Shown here piece after piece: positions 1 through 5,949 of a stretch of 6,603 nt of DNA (the stretch's first letter is position 1; the number at the start of each line of letters is the position of its first letter). Where the stretch lies: contig JABHDX010000128.1 of NCBI GenBank assembly GCA_018672815.1, positions 1-6,603 on the forward strand, read 5' to 3'. Origin of the DNA: Gammaproteobacteria bacterium (GTDB lineage: Bacteria > Pseudomonadota > Gammaproteobacteria > UBA11654). The notes below the pieces were generated by a model, which was given only the letters and a program-made list of their open reading frames with translations, was not told where the DNA came from and searched no databases. A program made the position numbers and the translations under genes.

Positions 1-201
1 CCGAATCATAAGAAATCTTTTTTAATTTCGCTGTCCTCAAAGGGACAAAGAAATATAGAAAAAATATATAACTATCAACAGTTATTAACAAAAGTTTTTG
101 TGAAAGATCTAAATTTGTCTTTTTCAGAATTAATTAAAGTCACAGATTTTATAAGGTCATTAAGAGAAAATTCAGAAAATAATTTAAGCATTATTCAATA
201 A
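1..201 (+). CDS. MarR-family transcriptional regulator, C-terminal fragment (5' end outside window)
   Basis: An open frame runs from base 1 to a TAA at 199-201, followed at once by a second in-frame TAA, giving 66 residues with no start inside the window. The pattern is the end of a MarR-type winged-helix regulator: a wing strand leading into LISLSSKG (fragment residues 8-15, matching the family's 'v-s-L-T-x-x-G'), a long amphipathic helix, then LSFSELIKVTDFIRSLREN (39-57), the C-terminal dimerisation helix usually written 'Ls.eEl..l..lL..L'. MarR proteins are cytoplasmic dimers that bind operator DNA and usually release it on binding a small, often phenolic, ligand. The stop is 13 nt before the next gene, so this is probably the first visible gene of the operon and a candidate regulator of it. 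The DNA-recognition helix and any operator are outside the window. The family call is fairly secure; the ligand is unknown. Confidence 0.75.
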   Translation, partial: PNHKKSFLISLSSKGQRNIEKIYNYQQLLTKVFVKDLNLSFSELIKVTDFIRSLRENSENNLSIIQ

Positions 202-214
202 TAAGGGGTTAAAT

Positions 215-517
215 ATGAAAGCTTATATGATTGTTAGAGCAGTAATTCATGATCGAGATGGATTCGTTAATGGGTATGGAGTTGAAGCTGCAAAATTGGT
301 TGAAAAATTTGGAGGTAAGTACTTAGTTAGAGCCCCTGGTGCAATAGCTCTTGAAGGAATAGAGTCTGAGAATAACTCTGTAGTTATTTCAGAATGGCCC
401 TCAAAAGAACAAGCTCAAAACTTCTGGAATTCAGATGAATACAAGAAAGTAAAGAAACTCAGAGAGGGTATGGCTGATTGCTATGTAATGATTATTGAAA
501 CTGATGCAATTAACTAA
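215..517 (+). CDS. DUF1330 family protein
   Basis: This 100-residue protein has the hallmarks of DUF1330, a small ferredoxin-like (dimeric alpha-beta barrel type) family. They are an N-terminal strand (KAYMIVRAVI), a helix ending in FGGKYLVRAPGA (residues 32-43, the family's 'yGGrylvRgg'), the ALEG motif (45-48), VVISEWPSKEQAQNFW (56-71), SDEYKKVKKLRE (73-84, family form 'SpeYq.a..lR'), and a final strand. Length matches the family (about 95-100 residues). No catalytic residue set is established for DUF1330, so the role is unknown; distant relatives include small monooxygenase-like and heme-handling folds. The start has an AAGGGG Shine-Dalgarno-like run at 203-208 with a 6-nt spacer. It lies 13 nt after the regulator and 11 nt before a VOC gene, which places it in the operon. 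Confidence 0.85.
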   Translation: MKAYMIVRAVIHDRDGFVNGYGVEAAKLVEKFGGKYLVRAPGAIALEGIESENNSVVISEWPSKEQAQNFWNSDEYKKVKKLREGMADCYVMIIETDAIN

Positions 518-528
518 ACAGAATTGAT

Positions 529-996
529 ATGGCAAATTCGATAATAAAAAGAACCACCTTAATTGTTAGGGATATGGAAAAATCATCTGTCTGGTACCAA
601 GAAGTTTTCGGTATGACTATCTACTATGATGACGAAGTAATATTGAGTGGAAATGGAATGGCAGCAGGAAAAAAAGATGATGTCACACATTTAATAATCC
701 TAAAATGTGATGACCCGGTCATTGGTATGATCGGCCTTCTTCAATGGGTTAAGCCACTCTGGCCAGCACCAGAAGAAGTTCCAACGGCTGTTGATTATGG
801 TCTTCCAACATTTGTTGTGGATACAGATAATATACAAGAGGTTTATGAAAAAGCTTTAGCTCTGGATACAAATATACATTCTAAACCTCATGAGTGGTCA
901 GTTAGAGGTGCAACTGGTGATATGATTAATTTTATTGGGATGTCTTTATTTGATCCTGATGGACACTTTTTTGAAGTTAACCAAAGAATAAACTAG
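529..996 (+). CDS. VOC family protein 1 (glyoxalase/dioxygenase fold)
   Basis: This 155-residue protein is built from two beta-alpha-beta-beta-beta modules of the vicinal oxygen chelate fold. Module 1 opens with RTTLIVRDMEKSSVWYQEVFGM (residues 8-29), the family's 'H-t-x-l-x-V-x-D-l-e-k-s-x-x-F/W-Y-x-x-v-l-G-m'. Module 2 starts around LPTFVVDTD (92-100) and ends with FDPDGHFFEVNQ (141-152). VOC enzymes normally bind a divalent metal through His/Glu on the first and last strand of each module. Here the first ligand position is Arg8, the second-module first strand has Leu/Pro instead of His, and only Glu149 in the DPDG-x-x-x-E motif is clearly kept. The fold is therefore secure, but metal-dependent glyoxalase or dioxygenase activity is doubtful. 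No clear Shine-Dalgarno is seen; the 11-nt gap after the DUF1330 gene suggests translational coupling. Substrate unknown. Confidence 0.85.
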   Translation: MANSIIKRTTLIVRDMEKSSVWYQEVFGMTIYYDDEVILSGNGMAAGKKDDVTHLIILKCDDPVIGMIGLLQWVKPLWPAPEEVPTAVDYGLPTFVVDTDNIQEVYEKALALDTNIHSKPHEWSVRGATGDMINFIGMSLFDPDGHFFEVNQRIN

Positions 997-1002
997 GATT
1001 CT

Positions 1003-1007
1003 AGGAG
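1003..1007 (+). promoter_or_regulatory. ribosome binding site of VOC gene 2
   Basis: AGGAG lies 7 nt upstream of the ATG at 1015. It is the clearest Shine-Dalgarno sequence in the plus-strand operon and supports this start for the second VOC gene. Most other genes here have weak or no such motif. Confidence 0.7.
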
Positions 1008-1014
1008 ATAGATA

Positions 1015-1452
1015 ATGAGATTCCAAAGAACGAATTTTTTAGTCTCAGATTTAGACAGAGCTTTAGTGCTTTATCGAGATATATTAGGCATGAAAGTAGA
1101 TCTAATCAAAGAATCAGAAGAAGACTCTTATTCTTATGATGTTTTTGAAATTGATCGAAGCATTAAGTTAAATTTCGCCCTTCTCAGTTATGAAAATCAA
1201 CCCAGAGTCATGGCACTTACAGAATTAGGCAAAAATAATTTAGCCAATGCTTCTCATCCCAGACGTTCCGCAATTGTTATTGAGGTTGCAGAAGTGGATT
1301 ATATTCTAAATAAAGCATTGGAGAATAATTTTAAAATCTACAGAGAAGAAAAACTTGTCACACATGATGGAAGAGAGGGAAGAGAAATTGGTATCTTAGA
1401 TGATGACGGTAACTTAACCGTAATCTATAAAATAGAAAAGGATAATAAATGA
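1015..1452 (+). CDS. VOC family protein 2 (degenerate metal site)
   Basis: This 145-residue protein is a second, diverged VOC-fold protein, 18 nt after the first. The opening QRTNFLVSDLDRALVLYRDILGM (residues 4-26) is the typical first strand and helix. Module 2 begins near RRSAIVIEVAEVDYILNKALENN (83-105) and ends at ILDDDGNLTVIYK (127-139). Compared with the metal-binding pattern, Arg5 takes the place of the first His, Arg84 or a neighbour that of the module-2 His, and the usual DPDG-x-x-x-E ends with Val instead of Glu, so I see none of the canonical ligands. Arg in the first position is shared with the preceding VOC protein, which suggests a related subfamily or a non-metal ligand-binding role. 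The stop overlaps the MFS start by 4 nt (ATGA), a strong sign of co-translation. Function unknown; binding or pairing with its neighbour is possible. Confidence 0.82.
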   Translation: MRFQRTNFLVSDLDRALVLYRDILGMKVDLIKESEEDSYSYDVFEIDRSIKLNFALLSYENQPRVMALTELGKNNLANASHPRRSAIVIEVAEVDYILNKALENNFKIYREEKLVTHDGREGREIGILDDDGNLTVIYKIEKDNK

Positions 1453-2765
1453 AAAATGAATCCATAAATAGTCAAAATCCTTATGTTAAAAAATCCTATG
1501 CATGGTACATGGTGCTTTTAATGACTATGGCTTATATGTTTTCTTTTATTGATCGATATATTTTAGGTCTACTTATAGATCCAATTAAAGCAGATCTCGG
1601 GCTGAGTGATACCCAAATGGGATTGCTATTAGGGCCTGCTTTCGCTATTTTTTATGCCACTATGGGTCTCCCATTAGGCTATCTAGCTGATCGAGTAAAA
1701 CGAGTGTCTATTGTTTCTATTGGAATTTTTATTTGGTCATTAGCTACTGTAGCATCTGGGTTTGCTCAAAAATTTAGCCACCTATTCTTAGCCAGAATGA
1801 CAGTCGGTATTGGAGAGGCAACACTTAGCCCTTGTGCTTTATCAATGATTACTGATAGCTTTCCTGAAAAAAATAGAGGAAAACCGATTGGATTTTATAC
1901 TATGGGTATGTCATTTGGACCTGCAATCGCATATCTTTCAGGTGCGGCAGTTCTCTTTTGGTCTCAGTCTATTGATTCAATTCAAATCCCTTTAATAGGT
2001 GATATAGCACCTTGGCAACTTGCTTTTATTGTTGTAGGATTTCCAGGAATGTTATTAGCTATTTTTGTTTACTTTCTAAAAGAACCACCGAGAAAAGAAG
2101 ATCCTAATTTAGAGAATAAAGAGAAACCAACAATAGTAGAAGCTCTTAAATATTTTTATTCGAAAGCTGGTGCAATGGGTAGCTTCATATTGCCAGCTTG
2201 TGTAATGACTGTTATTGCTTATTCACAAGCATGGCTGGCTCCGATGTTCGAAAGGACATGGGGTATGGAAACATCACAATATGCTTTAATTAATGGAATG
2301 CTCTTATTATGTTTAGGACCTATCTCAAATAATACAGCTGGCTGGTTGGCTGACTATTTAAGAAAAAAAGGCTATAAAGATGGTGGATTAAGGGTAGTAA
2401 TATTAGGTGCTATTATCTTAGTCCCTACTGCAATCATAGCTCCATTAATGCCAAATCCGACAGTCTGCTTTGTGCTATTAGGTATAAACTTAATTGGTAT
2501 AGCTTTTACCTCTTCCAGCGCATTGATAGCCTTACTAAGAATTGTTCCATCAAATATCAAAGGCGTCTCAGTTGCTTTCTATCTAATGTGTATCAGTATT
2601 ACCGGATTACTCCTAGGTCCCACTGCCATAGGTATTCTTAATGACTATGTATTTGGTGTAGAAGGTGTTCGTTATTCAATGGCACTTGTTCCTTTTATAC
2701 TAGGTGTCCCGGTATTACTCATGATTCCATTTATGCGAAAACGATATTTAAAAGAATTAAAATGA
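1449..2765 (+). CDS. Spinster-like MFS transporter
   Basis: This 438-residue polytopic inner-membrane protein belongs to the Major Facilitator Superfamily and has about the usual length for 12 helices. The N-terminus is typical of spinster-like bacterial MFS proteins: YAWYMVLLMTMAYMFSFIDR (residues 17-36), with the D-R pair at the end of helix 1, then LSDTQMGLLLGPAFAIFYA (52-70). MFS motif A is seen as GYLADRVKR (77-85), and RMTVGIGEATLSP (116-128) is the family's helix-4 'R..vGiGEA..sP' motif. A hydrophilic stretch at about 210-235 is the central loop between the two six-helix halves. Family members move organic solutes, often lipids or carboxylates, by proton-coupled transport or facilitated diffusion; direction and substrate cannot be read here. 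The gene starts by a 4-nt overlap with VOC gene 2 and ends 12 nt before the secreted protein. It most likely transports the operon's substrate or product. Confidence 0.92.
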   Translation: MKNESINSQNPYVKKSYAWYMVLLMTMAYMFSFIDRYILGLLIDPIKADLGLSDTQMGLLLGPAFAIFYATMGLPLGYLADRVKRVSIVSIGIFIWSLATVASGFAQKFSHLFLARMTVGIGEATLSPCALSMITDSFPEKNRGKPIGFYTMGMSFGPAIAYLSGAAVLFWSQSIDSIQIPLIGDIAPWQLAFIVVGFPGMLLAIFVYFLKEPPRKEDPNLENKEKPTIVEALKYFYSKAGAMGSFILPACVMTVIAYSQAWLAPMFERTWGMETSQYALINGMLLLCLGPISNNTAGWLADYLRKKGYKDGGLRVVILGAIILVPTAIIAPLMPNPTVCFVLLGINLIGIAFTSSSALIALLRIVPSNIKGVSVAFYLMCISITGLLLGPTAIGILNDYVFGVEGVRYSMALVPFILGVPVLLMIPFMRKRYLKELK

Positions 2766-2777
2766 GATTAAATTAAA

Positions 2778-3686
2778 ATGAAAATATTACTTATAACACT
2801 ATTACTCATAGCTGCACCAATAATACATGCTCAAGGACAGGACAGTACTAATTTTGAGAGAGATGCTATGGTAGTGAGTGAGTTATTACCAGGACTTTAT
2901 GATAACTACAGCCAATACTACTTTGATCAACGTGCAAAACTTCCAAAACTAGAACAACATTCCAGACGTCATATTGTCATTGAAAAAATGGATTCCCCTT
3001 CTGTTGAAGTTTTTTCAATTAGCGATAGCATCAGCGAAGGAGAAAAAATAAAAACTTCATACTCTTTAATGTCAGTTGAAGCAAACAATACAAAAGAAGG
3101 TGTTCAATTAACTATTTATAACAGCAGTGAAAATTATAATCTAGAAGACATTAATCAATCTCCAAATTGCACCATTATACTTGTTAGAGGAGCTGAAGAG
3201 TTTTACTCGAAAGAATTCTCAGGTACATGTGAAAATAATCCAAATATCTATACACTTAGTCCAAAACATTTATTTGTTCGCACTTTGGAAAGTGATGTTT
3301 CAAAAATCCCATACAAATTGAATCAAGGTAGAAACTTTGAATGTTATGTTGATATTCCTGGAGTCGGTGGCGGTAGAGATGAACCATATAATCGATATGA
3401 TGGATATAAAATTCATGACCAAGGTGGTTCTTTTGAAATTCAAACTAAAGACAAAAGATCTATTATTATTTCTTTGGCTAAAATAGATTGGCCTATAAAT
3501 AACTATGATGGAGTTTTTACTAGAGATGTCCTTGTTATATATGCCACTGAAATTACAAAAGATGGTCCAAAAGAATTGGGCTACGCATTTACCGAACCAG
3601 ATGTAGAAAGACTAGGGCTTAACTTCAAATGGATGCTTGCTTCTTGTTTTACAAAATCAAATCAATACGCAATCCCTTTCATGTAG
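2778..3686 (+). CDS. Secreted CpcT/CpeT-like protein with extra C-terminal region
   Basis: This 302-residue protein has a clear Sec signal peptide: MK, a hydrophobic core LLITLLLIAAPI, and a probable cleavage after HA at residue 18, so the mature protein is periplasmic or exported. No lipobox Cys is present. The first half looks like the CpcT/CpeT family: ELLPGLYDNYSQYYFDQ (35-51), matching 'l-x-G-x-y-d-N-x-x-Q'; HRRHIVIEK-like strands after 61; and C131-TIILVRGAEEFYSKEFSGT-C151, the 'gC.v...r....f.g.t....C' signature. CpcT/CpeT proteins attach bilins to phycobiliproteins in cyanobacteria, but homologues also occur in non-phototrophs with unknown function. Residues about 180-302, with C189 and C290, form an additional domain I do not recognise. 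The four Cys could form disulfides. No Shine-Dalgarno is obvious; it lies 12 nt after the MFS gene and is the last gene of the operon. Confidence 0.7.
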   Translation: MKILLITLLLIAAPIIHAQGQDSTNFERDAMVVSELLPGLYDNYSQYYFDQRAKLPKLEQHSRRHIVIEKMDSPSVEVFSISDSISEGEKIKTSYSLMSVEANNTKEGVQLTIYNSSENYNLEDINQSPNCTIILVRGAEEFYSKEFSGTCENNPNIYTLSPKHLFVRTLESDVSKIPYKLNQGRNFECYVDIPGVGGGRDEPYNRYDGYKIHDQGGSFEIQTKDKRSIIISLAKIDWPINNYDGVFTRDVLVIYATEITKDGPKELGYAFTEPDVERLGLNFKWMLASCFTKSNQYAIPFM

Positions 3687-3690
3687 AAAG

Positions 3691-3711
3691 AGTCTAAATA
3701 ATAGTTAGATT
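3691..3711 (+). terminator. weak hairpin between convergent genes, possible terminator
   Basis: AGTCTAA (3691-3697) and TTAGATT (3705-3711) can pair as a 7-bp stem with one G-U pair around a 7-nt loop. It sits in the 28-nt gap between two convergent stop codons, where a terminator is expected. The stem is AT-rich and is not followed by a clean T-run (the next bases are GAGCTAGTTCTTTT), so it is a poor intrinsic terminator. Read from the minus strand, only five central pairs are sound. Confidence 0.25.
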
Positions 3712-3714
3712 GAG

Positions 3715-3960
3715 CTAGTTCTTTTGCGAATTAGTTTGACTTAAAGAAGAATCAAGTCTGTCCTTCACATCACTGACTATTTTCTTGCATAAATCACTGG
3801 CTGTTGTTTCAAATAAGAATGGAAAAATAGAGTGAATGATTACTGCAAAACCTGCAAATATCATTTTAAATCCATAGGATGCAGCACAAACTAAGTGTTC
3901 GATATAGGTTTCACTTCTTGATCGTGGATGCTCTAAAAAAAGATTAATAATTCTTTTCAT
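3715..3960 (-). CDS. DUF6356 family small membrane protein
   Basis: This 81-residue protein matches the short proteobacterial DUF6356 family. The features are an N-terminal LFLEHPRSRSETYIEHL (residues 7-23, family pattern 'lf.eHP.svgEsY.eH'), then AASYGFKMIFAGFAVIIHSIFPFLF (26-50) forming one or two hydrophobic membrane segments, then ETTAS (51-55), and a charged helical C-terminal tail. Family members are sometimes labelled capsule-biosynthesis-like, but no biochemical function is established that I know of. It is transcribed alone, towards the plus-strand operon. A promoter should lie in 3961-4235, but I see no convincing -35/-10 pair. The sequence just upstream of the ATG is A-rich without a Shine-Dalgarno. 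The C-terminal SSLSQTNSQKN is polar and probably disordered. Confidence 0.8.
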   Translation of the reverse strand: MKRIINLFLEHPRSRSETYIEHLVCAASYGFKMIFAGFAVIIHSIFPFLFETTASDLCKKIVSDVKDRLDSSLSQTNSQKN

Positions 3961-4235
3961 TTTTACTACATACCACTGATTGTTTTCTTTTTATGAATAT
4001 AGAAATTGTCATATATTTTACCCATTCCAAGTAAATTTTTATAAAGAAACAAAGATTTATTAATATCACTAACAATAAAAGTCGTTCTTCTAAATAGTAT
4101 ATCTTGGTTAAGTTGATTCATCAGTATTGTAATATATTGTATATAACTAAATATTATATATATATTCTATCTTTTTATTTAGACATAAGCAATTGTAAAA
4201 TTGAAGATCTATGCTTATATTTTTCTTTGAAAGAG
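3961..4235. other. AT-rich intergenic region, no supported gene
   Basis: This 275-nt gap separates the 3' end of the phosphomannomutase gene from the 5' end of the DUF6356 gene, both on the minus strand. It is extremely AT-rich, with an alternating TA stretch around 4133-4170. It must hold the promoter of the DUF6356 gene unless transcription reads through from the right. Base composition makes many chance -10-like matches, so none is called. A plus-strand open frame starting at 4104 runs into the end of the phosphomannomutase gene and resembles no protein. The only structure is the inverted repeat at 4185-4218. Confidence 0.6.
4185..4218 (+). terminator. inverted repeat followed by T-rich stretch (possible plus-strand terminator)
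   Basis: ATAAGCA (4185-4191) pairs exactly with TGCTTAT (4212-4218) across a 20-nt interval, and the interval itself contains a small CAATT/AATTG pairing (4190-4202). On the plus strand it is followed by ATATTTTTCTTT, which resembles the U-tract of an intrinsic terminator. On the minus strand, the direction of the phosphomannomutase gene, no T-run follows. The loop is long and the stem AT-rich, so the call is weak. Confidence 0.25.
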
Positions 4236-5582
4236 TCAACTGAGTTCTTTTATGAGCTTAAGAATTTCTTCTGTTTTCTCTTCCATTAATTGTTGGTTTT
4301 CTTTGGACTCTACGTTCAGTCTAACCAACGGTTCAGTGTTTGACACACGAAGATTAAAACGCCAATTTGAAAACTCAAAACTATAACCATCAAGATCATC
4401 AATTAAGGGATTATATTCAAGATAATACTCCTTAATGCACTCTAAAAGTTTTTTAGGATTATCAACCTTGGTATTGATCTCCCCACTGACTGGATATCGA
4501 TTCATTCGCTCCTTTACCAGATTAGTTAGAGTTTCACCCGAGCTGCAAATATTTTCAATCAGAAGTAGCCAAGGAATCATACCACTATCACTATAGTAAA
4601 AATCCCTGAAATAATGGTGTCCACTCATTTCACCGCCATAAACTGCTTGATTCTCACGCATTATTTCTTTAATGAATGAATGACCCGCTTTGCTGAGTAA
4701 TGGTGTACCACCAAACTTATTGACTTCCTCTCTTGTATTCCATACTAGTCTTGGATCATGAACGATTTGATCATTTAGATTCGTTTTTAATAATTGCTCA
4801 CTTAAAAGACCTATAAGGTAATAGTTTTCTATAAACGTTCCATTAGAATCAAAGAAAAAACACCGATCAAAATCTCCATCCCAAGCAATACCAAGATCAG
4901 CATTATTATCAATCACAGCATCTGCTGTCACTTGTCTGTTTTCCGGTAATAAAGGGTTAGGAATACCATTGGGGAAACTACCATCGGGCTCATTATTTAT
5001 CTTGATGCAATCAATTGGAAGTAATTTCTCCATGGCATCTATAACAGGGCCAGCACAACCATTGCCAGCATTAAAAACCACTTTTAATGGTCTCAATTTA
5101 CTGATATCAACAAAACTAATTATTTTCTTTATATAATCAGGTCGAATGTCTTTTACAATCAATTCAATCGGGTTATTGCTAAAATGATCAATAGCGTTTT
5201 CTGTTAGCCGCATAATATCACTAAGGCCACTATCCATGCTGATAGGTTTAGCTCCAGGCCCAACTATTTTCATCCCATTGTAATCGGATGGATTATGACT
5301 GGCAGTGATCATAATGCCTGCATCAGTATTTAGATGATTAGTAGCAAAATATATTTCTTCTGTGCCGCACAATTGAATATTGAATATTTTACAATTCCTA
5401 GAAGCTATTCCTTGAGAAAGAGCATTTAAAATATCTATGGAAGATGGTCTTACGTCATAGCCGATCACTATCGATGAAGCATTAAAATAATCAGCTACAG
5501 CTACACCAATTCTATAAGCAATAGATTCATTTAATTCTGAAGGAATCCTCCCTCTAATATCATATGCTTTAAAGCAATCCAT
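4236..5582 (-). CDS. manB: Phosphomannomutase (CpsG/ManB type)
   Basis: This 448-residue protein is a full-length alpha-D-phosphohexomutase, closely resembling E. coli CpsG/ManB throughout. It interconverts mannose-6-phosphate and mannose-1-phosphate in the cytoplasm, feeding GDP-mannose for capsule, O-antigen or exopolysaccharide. The domains are in order. CFKAYDIRG opens domain 1 (residues 3-11), and the catalytic phosphoserine loop TASHNP lies at 93-98 with Ser95. The Mg-binding loop DGDFDR is at 235-240, the sugar-specificity loop GEMSGHH at 317-323, and the phosphate-binding SNTEPLVRLN at 414-423. GEMS is shared by phosphomannomutase/phosphoglucomutase enzymes, so some glucose-phosphate activity is possible. 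All key residues are intact. The start is the first ATG, 38 nt after the cupin gene, with no clear Shine-Dalgarno. No ManA or ManC gene lies in the window. Confidence 0.95.
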   Translation of the reverse strand: MDCFKAYDIRGRIPSELNESIAYRIGVAVADYFNASSIVIGYDVRPSSIDILNALSQGIASRNCKIFNIQLCGTEEIYFATNHLNTDAGIMITASHNPSDYNGMKIVGPGAKPISMDSGLSDIMRLTENAIDHFSNNPIELIVKDIRPDYIKKIISFVDISKLRPLKVVFNAGNGCAGPVIDAMEKLLPIDCIKINNEPDGSFPNGIPNPLLPENRQVTADAVIDNNADLGIAWDGDFDRCFFFDSNGTFIENYYLIGLLSEQLLKTNLNDQIVHDPRLVWNTREEVNKFGGTPLLSKAGHSFIKEIMRENQAVYGGEMSGHHYFRDFYYSDSGMIPWLLLIENICSSGETLTNLVKERMNRYPVSGEINTKVDNPKKLLECIKEYYLEYNPLIDDLDGYSFEFSNWRFNLRVSNTEPLVRLNVESKENQQLMEEKTEEILKLIKELS

Positions 5583-5620
5583 TGAGATCTATATTTGTTC
5601 TAAAAAACTTTTAATATAAT

Positions 5621-5944
5621 TTAGTGAGATCTTTTACCATCAAAAACACATACAAATTCCAGTATCTCTTTACCATCATTATGCACACGATGAAATTCCC
5701 CATCTTCAATCAGAACAACATCGCCAGGCTTAACATCAAAAGTTCTATCATCTATTTCCATTTGTCCAGTTCCTGTCATAAAAATATAGACCTCTTCTTG
5801 TCCAGGATGTTTATGGCCACTGGTACTCTTGTCTGGATTTAAATAAGTAGCACTGGCTACCAGATTTTTTAACAAACTGTTGTCTGTGACAATATATCTT
5901 TCATCTTCTTTAACCGTATTCCAACCTTTATTTTTTTCTTGCAT
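5621..5944 (-). CDS. Small single-domain cupin protein
   Basis: This 107-residue protein carries one Cupin_2 domain with both conserved motifs. Motif 1 is SGHKHPGQEEVYIFMTGTG (residues 42-60), giving His44, His46 and Glu50/51. Motif 2 is PGDVVLIEDGEFHRVHN (73-89), giving His85. The 3-His/1-Glu set is that of metal-binding cupins, and the EEVYIFMTGTG form is typical of small sugar-related or mannose-6-phosphate-isomerase-like cupins, although such proteins also include dioxygenases and ligand sensors. It sits between a transporter gene (5 nt upstream) and a phosphomannomutase gene (38 nt downstream), so a link to sugar-phosphate or transported-anion metabolism is tempting but unproved. There is no signal peptide, so it is cytoplasmic. 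Reaction not identified. Confidence 0.85.
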   Translation of the reverse strand: MQEKNKGWNTVKEDERYIVTDNSLLKNLVASATYLNPDKSTSGHKHPGQEEVYIFMTGTGQMEIDDRTFDVKPGDVVLIEDGEFHRVHNDGKEILEFVCVFDGKRSH

Positions 5945-5949
5945 AATTC

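Noticed and set aside
529..1452. Calling the VOC pair glyoxalase I or extradiol dioxygenases
   Set aside because: The fold matches, but the canonical metal ligands are mostly or wholly absent, so a specific enzyme name is not supported.
2372..2560. Minus-strand open frame of 62 codons
   Set aside because: It lies wholly inside the MFS transporter gene, whose protein is clearly conserved; it is an antisense shadow.
2778..3686. Calling the secreted protein a phycobilin chromophore lyase
   Set aside because: It has a signal peptide and no phycobiliprotein context; only a family resemblance can be claimed.
4104..4289. Plus-strand open frame of 61 codons in the intergenic region
   Set aside because: Its composition follows the AT-rich DNA (many Tyr, Ile, Phe), it has no ribosome binding site, it resembles nothing, and it runs 54 nt into the conserved 3' end of the phosphomannomutase gene on the other strand.
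5583..5632. Repeated TGAGATCT at 5583-5590 and 5625-5632 flanking the cupin-phosphomannomutase gap
   Set aside because: AGATCT occurs several more times in the window, including inside coding sequence, and the copies show no conserved spacing or extended similarity.
5624..5842. Plus-strand open frame of 72 codons
   Set aside because: It is antisense to the cupin gene, whose two motifs are intact.
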